From Usnea hakonensis (Eukaryota > Ascomycota > Lecanoromycetes > Lecanorales > Parmeliaceae), in NCBI GenBank assembly GCA_013423325.1, contig BLJB01000080.1:58262-87149 (forward strand): DNA of 28,888 bases. The letters run 5' to 3'. How positions within the stretch are numbered: the first letter of the stretch is position 1; each line of letters opens with the position of its first letter. Both the position numbers and the translations under genes were made by a program. The notes under the pieces were generated by a model. It made no database searches. It saw nothing but the letters and a program-made list of their open reading frames with translations, and was not told the origin of the DNA. This document shows, piece after piece, positions 21,066 through 28,888 of this stretch.

Positions 21066-22015
21066 ACATTCTCGCAGCTACTTTGTCATCCTTCGTCTTC
21101 AAAGGACAAGTCTTCGCGTATAACGTCTTCTATTTGCAACCACTTAATACCGCCGGCAGTGTTCATGTTAGCCTCGAGGAAGTAATGGGTCATGTGTAAT
21201 GAATGAATGCTGCAGGCACAGGATATGTATGTACGATTATGACGTTAATGATGCGTGGATGAATGGGAGCTAAATAATCCAGCGGTATACGGTGGCGTAA
21301 TCTTCGGGGGCCATGCCTCTTGGAAGGGCATGGTGTGATTGATAGAGTGCCCTGTACGGATACCTCGGAACGTACGGACACTTACACTTCAAGGCCTCAC
21401 TGTATAAAGTAGCAAAACAGCAATGAAATAAAATCTCACTAAAGAGTGAGATAAGAAAGGCCGAACCTCTCCGTACGTCTTGGTATCTCGAATCATGCTC
21501 CTGCTCCTACTTCAGCTCCAACCAAAGACACAATCCGGTCTATTGGTCCCCGTCACGCTTGATCGCTGCGCAAATCGCACTTTCAACGCACGAGTACAGA
21601 TCCCGCTTTTTCAAAAGTTGGGGAAATGAAGTATCTCTTTTGCATTACACAGAGCAATCATTAAGCAAGAAGAAAGAAATTGCGTACGCCAAGTTCAAAT
21701 TTGACTTGCCGTTTCTGAGCATAAACATGTTGCCGGCAAGAGCTAAGCTTCTGTGAAGCTGTCTGTACTTGAGGATACGACTGTATGTTGCCTGGTTGAT
21801 TCTTGAGAAACACAGAGTAATTAGAAATAATGAGGGTTGCAATGTTTACAAAAAGCCTGTTGAGGTTTGACGCCGGTTCTGCCTCGCAAAGGCACCTCAG
21901 CTTTATTTAGGTTTTGCCTTGGCGTGCCAAGACATTAGCGTCTTTGAATGAAGGGTATCCTCAAACCTCCATACCAAAGACGTTTCTACACAGAGACTTT
22001 TCCCACAATATCACA
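21066..22015. other. Intergenic region containing the VID27 5' relic
   Basis: About 950 bp between the kinase-vWA stop and a small membrane-protein gene. The first 560 bases hold no gene I can support; there is a small hairpin ATCTCACT/AGTGAGAT near 21433-21452. The VID27-like relic occupies 21631-21874. The rest is promoter and 5' UTR for the gene at 22016. Confidence 0.5.
21631..21874 (-). pseudogene. Relic copy of the VID27 5' end (promoter, exon 1, start of intron 1)
   Basis: This 244-bp segment aligns along its length with 8043-8285. The start codon (21728 on the minus strand) and the whole 19-nt first exon encoding MFMLRN are unchanged, inside a 56-bp identical block (21709-21764). The splice donor has changed from GTGAGT to GCAAGT. 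That is still the best form of a GC donor. No later VID27 exon exists leftward of it, so the gene copy is truncated. Whether it still works as a promoter is unknown. An alternative is that both copies belong to a dispersed repeat, but the match to an ordinary gene's 5' end favours duplication from VID27. Confidence 0.85.
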
Positions 22016-22342
22016 ATGGCTCGCCCGTTCACCGCTGAATGTAAGCTCCTAACACTGTCGTAGTACTCACTACTAAACTGCTTGATAGTACTCAAGACAT
22101 TCGTCTATCCTGGAGCCCTGATGGTTCTCGGTGTCGTGGGCAACAACTGGTACTTGGGGCCGCGTTTTGAGAAAATAGATAAAAAATTCGAGGACGTTGA
22201 GGAGAAGTTGAGTGGCAAGATGTTCAAGGAAACCGGGGTTAAGTTAGAGGCAAACATCAAGGAAATGAACATGTCGATACAGGGACTGAACACTGCAATG
22301 GGGGAACTAAGAGGTTATGTTGGGGCGCGCATTAGCTGTTAA
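22016..22342 (+). CDS. Small membrane/coiled-coil protein (92 aa), hypothetical
   Basis: Two exons, 22016-22040 and 22089-22342, give 92 residues. The 48-bp intron has donor GTAAGC and acceptor GATAG, phase 1, with a CTAAAC branch-like site. The product has one hydrophobic segment near the N-terminus (TFVYPGALMVLGVVGNNWYL). A heptad-rich charged stretch follows (FEKIDKKFEDVEEKLSGKMF, then VKLEANIKEMN), probably a coiled coil. I recognise no family. A single-pass membrane protein with a coiled-coil tail fits. It lies between two relics of other genes in this window, so it may have arisen or arrived with the rearrangement. Reading continuity across the intron supports it, but the small size limits confidence. 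Confidence 0.6.
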
Positions 22343-22456
22343 AGTTTTTCCAAGGAGCTGGTGTGTCTGGGAGGAAGGAGTCTTTAGCGACTTTGCTTTT
22401 ATTACTATACCCTATGGCATGTGTACCTACTGCTGCCTATTGCTGAATGCTAAATA

Positions 22457-22514
22457 GTTGGACTTTTCTGCAACTCGGTGAACTTTCCGTAATTTGCCAA
22501 AGGAAAAATCTCGA
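22457..22514 (-). pseudogene. 58-bp fragment copied from the CorA-like gene
   Basis: It matches 14887-14944 at 53 of 58 bases by eye, same orientation. The minus strand still reads through in the CorA-like frame, with the peptide pattern RDFSFxKLRKVHxVAEKxN. Of the five differences, three change residues (Ser to Gly, Gln to Arg, Ala to Ser) and two are silent. Flanking sequence on both sides does not match the CorA-like gene. Confidence 0.8.
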
Positions 22515-22754
22515 TCCAACATACCCCGAACAAAAAAAACGCAAAAAAAATAAATCCAGCAACTCCAATTCCAATAGACATACTCCTACGCCATACTCCA
22601 CCTCCCTTTTACCCTCATACTCTACCTCATTCTCCACTCCCTTCTTCTACTCCCCTTCCAAACCTCCAATCTAAAGCCCAGTACATACCTTACCTGCGAA
22701 AACTCCAGGGGCAACAACCTCTCATCAAACGCCCATTCATTCATTCATTCACAT

Positions 22755-22789
22755 CCAATCCAATCCAATCCAATCCAATCCCTCCCAAT
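22755..22789 (+). promoter_or_regulatory. Tandem CCAAT pentamers before the uS17m start
   Basis: Five head-to-tail CCAAT units (22755-22779) and a sixth at 22785-22789 lie 27-61 bases before the ATG at 22816. CCAAT is the binding core of the fungal HAP/CBC complex, which controls many mitochondrial genes. This position could instead be 5' UTR, so the array may be only a microsatellite. Confidence 0.45.
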
Positions 22790-22815
22790 AAAGAACAGAA
22801 GAAAAAAAAAAGACG

Positions 22816-23322
22816 ATGCCCGGCCCCCCGCCACAATCCCTCTGCGGCGTCGTCGTCTCCACGAAGATGATGAAAGCGGTCAAAGTCCGCACGGGCCGGC
22901 AGACGTACCACAAGTTTTTGAAAAAGGTATGTTCTGTTGAAATTGAGAGCCTTTCCGGAGGCACCGCTTCTCTTTCGCAAATGGCCCTTTTCTGATGACC
23001 CCATCTCCCCTTGCAACAACAGCATTTCCCCGCCACGAAATCCTACCTCGTCTCGGACCCCAACTCCTCCCTGCGCCTGGGCGACGTCGTCCGCATCGCG
23101 CACGCGGGGCGGCGCATCAGCCGGCGCATCCACCACGTCGTGACGGAGATTTTGGCGCCGTGGGGACCTCGGGTCGAGGAAAGGCCGCCGGTGTTGAGCG
23201 AGGAGGAGAGGGGCAGGTTGGTGAGGGAGAAGACGGAGAGGAGGAGGGAGAGGAGGAAGAGGAGGGAGGAGGAGGAGGAGGGGGTGGTGGGGGTGGTGGA
23301 GGGGACGGCGGTTGCTTCGTGA
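22816..23322 (+). CDS. mrps17: Mitochondrial small-subunit ribosomal protein uS17m (S17)
   Basis: Two exons, 22816-22926 and 23023-23322, give 136 residues. The 96-bp intron has GTATGT...CAG, phase 0. The OB-fold core of S17 is plain: CGVVVSTKMMKAVKVRTGRQ, then FPATKSYLVSDPNSSLRLGD and VVRIAHAGRRISRRIHHVV. This RNA-binding protein joins the 5' domain of the small mitoribosomal rRNA. A highly charged C-terminal extension (residues about 95-128) rich in Arg and Glu goes beyond the bacterial length, as is usual for fungal mitochondrial versions. The GGAGGA-rich DNA of this tail produces long spurious frames on the other strand. The gene is convergent with eIF2B epsilon, with 189 bp between stops. 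Confidence 0.92.
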
Positions 23323-23511
23323 TGTTGGGATGGGTGGGTAGTTGTGGGTGGGGGGAGGGGGCCGGGGGGTGGATTTTTCAATGAGGTTGTGGTTGGGTTC
23401 TGTTGGTGCATTGTTAAGCGGGAGATACCTGAGCCTAGGGCTGTTGGGATGATCTTTATACATTTGCCCGTTTCTATGGGAAGGACATGGCTCTGTCTCA
23501 CTATCTGCCTC

Positions 23512-25758
23512 TCACTCCTCTTCATCTTCATCCTCATCCTCATCTTCGCTCTCGTCATCCTCCTCAGCCTCTTTCAAAAAGGTAATGAACTGCTCCGTCA
23601 GACCCCTCACCTTCCCCATCTCCCCTTGCACGCTCTTCTCGTTATCCCACCACTGAAGTACTCCATCTTCCTCTACGATTTCCGAGTCATACACCTCTTT
23701 GGTCACGAACAACAGCAATTGATCCCCATTCGGTCGACCGACCGCCTCTTTCTGCAGCAGCAGCAAGAAATCCACCTGATCGACTTTGTCATCCACGTCT
23801 TGATCGAACATCGTCCGCTCAACGAGCCCTTTGTACTTCCCAAAAACCTCCTTTACGGCCTCGCGCGTACTGATGCCAGGTGCGCCGTCTCCCGCGCTAA
23901 GACTAGACACCCTTTTGATAAAAGCGGCAACGACGGCCTTGCGGACCTCATGTTGACTTGCGTTCGTGGACATACGATAGCCATTCAACTCAAGTATGAT
24001 GGTGTCAGCCGGATCCCCTTTCTGGAGGCCATCGAGTATGCTCGCGGTTGCTTCCACGTGGAAGTCTCGGTTTTCTGCTGCGTCATCCGAAGGATCGGAA
24101 CGGAAGCTACTCCGGCGGGACGAGTCTCGTACAGGCTCTACATCGTCCTCCGAGGAAGCTAGGGTAGAGATGGAGGATGCGGAGCCAGAAGCTAAAGGAT
24201 GACGATAGACGAGACTAGAGGATGCGACGCTAGAGGTATCAGAGTCTTCGGGGTCTGCCCTGTTGTCGAAAAAGGTTTCTTGATGTCGACTAATCTTGCG
24301 GTCCATGGAGATACCGATGTGATCCGGCAAGTGTACCCCGAACGATATCAAAGCTCCAGACTCAATTGTGCAGTAGTTCCCTATTGTGGTATCGTTGGCT
24401 ACAATGGCTTCGCGGATGATGGAGCCATCTCCAACCGTAACATCGTCCCAGATATACGCTCCTTCGATGAGCACGTTCTTTCCGATCTTGCATCTTCTTC
24501 CGATGGTACTTCCCTTGATAGTACTCTCTTCGCCTATACTGGTCTGACTGCCAATGACAGTGTTCTTGATCGATGCCCTCCCTGTTGCAACTGAATCTTC
24601 CTGATATATCTTGCTTTTTCGAAAGTGATAGCTCTGATCGGGCACAAGGTTGCTGTCCGGACAAAGGGGGTACGCCCATCGTCCCACAATATCCTTGCTG
24701 ATTGCATCATATGCTCGTAAGCTCTTGACTCTAGCAGCATACTGGTCTGTCACGATGTACGTGTGAATCGTCTTCCCGTAGGTCTCATAGTCTTTCAGCA
24801 CCCCATGTAGGAAGCTCTTGCGTAGGGATTGAAAATCAAAGTTGTCGCTCCACTGTGCCAGAACATCAAGCGTGCAAATGTCTATGTGGCAATCAATGAG
24901 ATCATCCCGAATATCAATTTCGGCATTAGTTGTCAACAATTCCGGATCCAGGGTGATATGTCTGCCTCTACCCCTTCGACTTCCCAATTCCTCATAATAA
25001 AGGCATCTCTCCGCGCCTGGGTCGATGACAAACACTGGTCTTGACCCCTTGCTCTTGGTCCTATGGCCAATGCCCGCTTCCCGGAGCACCATTGTCATGA
25101 TAGCGTCTTTGTTTTTCTCTCGGCGAGCTCGATGCTTCGCCAGGGCGGGTACGATGGACATGTTTGAGACCACATCGCCGGAGACGAGAAGGAAGTCGCC
25201 TGTTATAAGATCGCGATTATCTAGGTCGCGCATGGCGTCGCCTACTGAGTTTGCAGTGGACTTGAGCAATGTCAGAGTGCGGAAGGGTGATGAGTTCTGC
25301 TTCCATTTCGAAGCACTGTTGGGAAGGATCGAAGTCAGCAACGAAAACAGGCATGGTGAGGACGAGCTGTAGAGAATAACCCACTTGATATAGTCTTCGA
25401 CTTGATGGGCATGGCTTCCACAATATATGAAAACGTCCTGGACGCCAGCGTTGGCGAGGAATTCGAGGGTATATTCGATCAACGGAGTGTTTGCGAGAGG
25501 AAGGAGACACTGCTGCGGTTAGTATAGGTGTAGAAAGATGAGAATGAATGGGGGTTGGAAATACTCTCGGACGTTCCAAGGTAAATGGTTTGAATCTTGT
25601 CTCAAATGAGTCAAGAAGCAGCTATACAGTTGGTGTCAGCAGATCTATGTTCCTTATGCAAGAGACACACTGACCACTGCTTGTAATGACTCCTCCCTCT
25701 GATCTTCTTGTGGTGGTTTCTGTTTTGCCTTTGCAGGCTTGGGGTTTTTAGGAGGCAT
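23512..25758 (-). CDS. gcd6: Translation initiation factor eIF2B, epsilon (catalytic) subunit
   Basis: Four minus-strand exons, 25758-25675, 25621-25565, 25509-25385 and 25315-23512, give 689 residues (yeast Gcd6 is 712). The N-terminal nucleotidyltransferase-like domain shows LLLDSFETRFKPFTLERPR, CLLPLANTPLIEYTLEFLAN and DFLLVSGDVVSNM. A left-handed beta-helix of hexapeptide repeats follows (IKNTVIGSQTSIGEESTI, GAYIWDDVTVGDGSIIREAI). The C-terminal W2/HEAT domain that carries the GEF activity includes VLQWWDNEKS. The protein ends in a run of acidic residues that can contact eIF2 beta. It exchanges GDP for GTP on eIF2 in the cytosol and is the target of eIF2-alpha phosphorylation. Introns are 25674-25622 (GTCAGT), 25564-25510 (GTATTT, tandem CAGCAG acceptor) and 25384-25316 (GTGGGT). 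The last is 69 bp without an in-frame stop. Confidence 0.95.
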
Positions 25759-26423
25759 GTCGACGGTACTCGTACTCTCTGGAGCTTAATGAGTCTAGTA
25801 GAATTAATCCCATTGTTATTTAAGTATGTTACGTATGTTGTTGTATTTTATTATTATTACTTTTCTTGAACCATAAATGCACAATCTATATTCGGCTAAT
25901 TTCTGTTTAGGGATTGTTCTAGATCATGCTGAATCGTGATGGAAGTTGTTCCTGAGAGAGTCCAGAACAATGTAGACTCCAAGGCCTGGATTCTCTACAG
26001 AACACTTAAAAATTCTTACTTAATTTCAATGGGCCCCTCACTTCTCATCTTCGACAATTTGCAGAGAGAGTTTTGGTTTTGCTGATACCTGATATCAAGT
26101 CATAATGCATTGTCGTCGACCCGCAAATTCTGCCGTCAAACCCTTCCGTAAGACGCGAGCTGTCCCTATACGTACGCGTACGTAGTCCTTCAAAACATGG
26201 CACAATAATGAAACTCAACAGAGAGGAAGATCCAGACTCATCACGCCACGCTGTCAAATGGAAAAACCTCCAAGGTCGTCAAGACATGGCCCCTTTTTCC
26301 CCCTTTTGCACATGAGTTAATATATGCGACACATCTTGTCAAATGGTCATTGAGATGAATAAAATATGTGATATTGGTGCAACATTTCGAAAATCAAAGC
26401 TATCCAAGGAAATGTGTCCCGTG
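25759..26423. other. Intergenic region between eIF2B epsilon and SKN7
   Basis: About 665 bp holding the promoter of eIF2B epsilon and the 3' UTR of SKN7, both on the minus strand. It is AT-rich near 25800-25900. A 16-bp perfect palindrome lies at 26169-26184. No gene is recognised; a 70-codon frame at 26045-26257 looks spurious. Confidence 0.5.
26169..26184. promoter_or_regulatory. 16-bp perfect palindrome with ACGCGT core
   Basis: TACGTACGCGTACGTA equals its own reverse complement. The centre ACGCGT is the MCB element bound by MBF-type factors in yeasts. It lies about 410 bp upstream of the eIF2B epsilon start and 245 bp past the SKN7 stop. A regulatory role is only a possibility. Confidence 0.35.
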
Positions 26424-28642
26424 CTATCTGGGCCGGCCAGGGTGCATTGGATTCATTCCGAGAGGAATTGATTGGTCATACATTCGTTGACGTTTGGCAT
26501 CACTGGATACGTCTTCACCTCCGACTTCTGAGATTTGTCTTCGGTGCTGCATCGGCCGCGGAGCACCGAGAGGCGTATGAGGAGCTTGAAATTGAACGGG
26601 GGTTTGCTCTTGGCTGTATCCGGCATGCATAGGGTGCATGAACTGATGTGGAGCAGCCGCCTGAGTAGGCGAAATGCCAGCAAATTGTCCTGGCGATTGC
26701 CAGTTCGATATAGTCGATGGCGATGGAGCCGGAGAGCTTTCGTCCTTCAGAGACTGTCCGGCTGAGCTTTGCGGTATCGAAGACCCTGGATGAGGCGCCA
26801 TCGACTCCATCCCGTCTGCCATGTGCTTCAAATGCCCCAAATGCTTCTCGAGCATGTTCAAGAGACCTTCTTTCGTGAAGGGCTTAGGTAGGACATCGTT
26901 CATACCTATCTTGTCGTCAGTTGAAATTTATGTATTTCGTTGACAAGCCAATCATTTACCATGCTGGAAGTACATTGAGATATCATCACTGCGTATATTT
27001 GATGTCATGGCTATGATTGGCGTGTGATCAAATTGCCGTATCAAATGTGTTGCCGAAACGCCATCTAGGTTTGGCATGATGATGTCCATTAGCACCAAGT
27101 CATACTTCGAACCTGCATTCATTTTATTGACGGCCTCCAGACCATCGAACTACGAGGGTCAGCAGATTTCCCCTCCAAATCGGTTTCGACTTTTACTCAC
27201 AGCACTGTCTATTGCGCACCGAAAAGAGTACAGGAATTTACTTCCAATCCTTCGACAGGTTGGGTCGTCTTCAACGAGCAATATTTGAGGCGGCCTTACC
27301 CAGCCCGGATCGACTTGCGTACTCTTTTTGCGCAAAGCTGGCGCCGACATTCGCGAATCTACAACCTCGGTCTCTTTTGACGGCATGGGATACGGTATGT
27401 TGCGAATATGCTCACTGTACATCGGATCGATACCGTTCGACTGGCCTACAGGATAGACTATGGTTTCTGTGTCACCGTGGAGTTTGGCATAGCCCATTGA
27501 TGAACTTGAATCAGCGGATCTTGGCGGCCTTCCATTACCGTGAGACCCATCTGGAGGCGGAGTCGTCATGGCGCCATTCCGATTGTGCAGATCCGACATG
27601 TTCTCCAGATTCTTGTAATTCAACTGGGAATCCGCATTGAAATCGTGCAGCAATTTCGTCGCATGTTGCAATGGCGAAGCCGGCTCGTCCTCGAGTGGAG
27701 AAATCTGTTGCTGTGCCGGGTCCACACTGGCCGGTGGTACATTGTTCTCCTCCGTGTGCGCGAACGGTCCTCCAGTTTTGCTGTCCCGTCTTTGCCGTGC
27801 ATCCACAGAATGTAAGTAACTCATTACATTTTGCATTACATGTTCGTGATTGACAACCGTTTTTTGTACATTCATTAGCTCTTGGGTAAGTATCGAGTGG
27901 TGTATGTTGAGCTCTTCATAACGTTGCTGGAGCTGCTGGAGCTGCTGTTGTGTGGCTACTAATTGAGTGTTCACAAGGTCCATCTGTTGCGTTGGAGCTG
28001 CCTCATCGACAACTTGGGGTGGTTTTCGGGGTGCCGGAGCCTTGCGGCGGATATTGTCCAATGAATCTTTGTTGTTTGCCTTGAACTCAGGATGCTTGAA
28101 TTCCCATGCCTAGGACCATCAGCCATGAGGCACATCCGATAACCAGACAGTGCACTTACACCTGAGCCGTACGGAGAATGCCCATTGTCTTCATTGTTGT
28201 GTCGTACTTTGTGGAAATCATACTTGTTGAGTTGGCGGACAAAGCTTGCGAAGTTGCTGTGTTTGAAGTGTTTGGGAAGAATAGACTTGGTAAATCTCTC
28301 ATTCTGCACCGGGCTTTTAGCTTGAGCCATGGATGGATGTCTTATCCGGGCGCTTGCACCTCGAGTACTACAAAGCTTCCGCCATCATCGCCCCACCGCA
28401 CGACTTGAGAGTATGAGGGATCCTCCAGCATTCTTTTCTTGGTATCAGCATGATGAGGATGAGAGATGGAATCAGGGGATGGCGGCAGACATACTTGTAG
28501 AGCTTTCGCACCTGAGGTAAGAATGAGCAGTTGGGCATTTTGAGGGTGGTGGATAGGCGGAGCAACTTACAAAATCGCTGGAGCTGTTTGCGCTTCCACC
28601 GCCAATACTGTGGCGGTCGTCCATGTTGTCGTCGAAGCGCAT
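26424..28642 (-). CDS. skn7: SKN7-type transcription factor (HSF DNA-binding domain + response-regulator receiver)
   Basis: Seven minus-strand exons, 28642-28571, 28511-28495, 28432-28360, 28303-28160, 28109-27201, 27149-26960 and 26905-26424, give 628 residues. The HSF-type DNA-binding domain (about 22-125) includes DFVRKLYKMLEDPSYSQVV, ILPKHFKHSNFASFVRQLNK and AWEFKHPEFKANN. A glutamine-rich coiled coil follows (about 140-190). The receiver domain begins at ILLVEDDPTCRRIG; the phospho-acceptor is D427 in LVLMDIIMP and the conserved lysine K476 is in LPKPFTK. The C-terminal tail is Pro/Gln/Ser-rich. SKN7 is the nuclear output of the SLN1-YPD1 phosphorelay and drives oxidative- and cell-wall-stress genes. 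All intron phases close correctly. Exon 2 is only 17 nt and exon 3 follows an AAAAG acceptor. The start at 28642 has an alternative ATG six codons further in. Confidence 0.96.
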
Positions 28643-28888
28643 TGGATCGACTTGATGGGCGAAGCGAAAGAGATGTAATGGGCGACGGGGATGGTGGTTA
28701 GATGGCTCTCATATTTTCGGCCCCCCTCCCAGCATACTTAAGTAAAGTACTTATCGAGAAATAATAGAATGGTCGACTTTTTAGACTCGAGGGCTAAAGT
28801 ACCTAGCCCAGTAAGAGGCGCGCGGCGGGGTTGCTTTTAAACCTCAGCCAACGCTAGTGTATAATACCGAAACGTGCGCAGCCACATA

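Larger units (their letters stand above)
22343..22815. other. Intergenic region upstream of uS17m
   Basis: About 470 bp that includes the 58-bp CorA-like fragment (22457-22514), a pyrimidine-rich stretch (about 22560-22680), an ATTC run ending near 22751 and a tandem CCAAT array (22755-22789) just before the ribosomal protein start. No gene is seen. Confidence 0.5.

Noticed and set aside
22741..23558. Antisense frames of 171-240 codons over uS17m
   Set aside because: They read the GGAGGA-rich tail of uS17m backwards, giving Pro/Leu/Ser runs with no domain.
23344..24162. 272-codon plus-strand frame opposite eIF2B epsilon
   Set aside because: It is antisense to a conserved gene; the hydrophobic start comes from the complement of the acidic tail codons.
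1..28888. CRISPR arrays, rRNA genes, bacterial-type operons or insertion sequences
   Set aside because: No spaced direct-repeat array, no rRNA-like blocks and no transposase frame were found; gene structure is plainly that of a fungal nuclear genome.

Overview
This window is nuclear DNA of a filamentous ascomycete (Pezizomycotina; a Leotiomycetes-like fungus is my best guess from protein flavour only). The reasons are short spliceosomal introns (48-228 bp) with fungal GT/AG and CTAAC-type signals, and clear fungal orthologues: AP-1 beta-adaptin, VID27, eIF2B epsilon, SKN7 and mitochondrial uS17. Genes lie on both strands with no operons. There are no rRNAs, tRNAs or CRISPR arrays that I can support. 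All exon boundaries come from reading frame continuity, splice signals and family knowledge, not from transcripts.

Layout. 0.6-1.8 kb: HIRIP3-like chromatin protein (+). 2.6-5.0 kb: AP-1 beta subunit (+). 5.5-8.1 kb: VID27 (-). 9.05-10.2 kb: LaeA-like SAM methyltransferase (+) with a GC-AG intron. 10.2-11.8 kb: gene-poor. 11.8-13.85 kb: MFS transporter (+) with a foldback repeat inside its third intron. 14.1-16.2 kb: CorA-like membrane protein lacking the GMN motif (-). 16.6-16.9 kb: small orphan ORF (-). 17.9-21.1 kb: protein kinase fused to a vWA-like domain through a linker of three 53-residue tandem repeats (+). 21.6-22.5 kb: a relic zone with a 5'-end copy of VID27, a 92-aa membrane/coiled-coil protein (+) and a 58-bp copy of an internal piece of the CorA-like gene. 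22.8-23.3 kb: mitochondrial ribosomal protein uS17m (+). 23.5-25.8 kb: eIF2B epsilon (-). 26.4-28.6 kb: SKN7 response-regulator/HSF transcription factor (-).

The conserved genes (trafficking, translation, stress signalling) flank a central accessory stretch (about 8.2-22.5 kb) with the methyltransferase, transporter, kinase-vWA gene, orphan ORFs, inverted repeats and the duplicated fragments. The two relics keep the order and orientation of their sources, VID27 left and CorA-like right, but sit 0.6 kb apart instead of 6.6 kb. That points to a collapsed segmental duplication. The most unusual items are this relic zone and the kinase-repeat-vWA protein.
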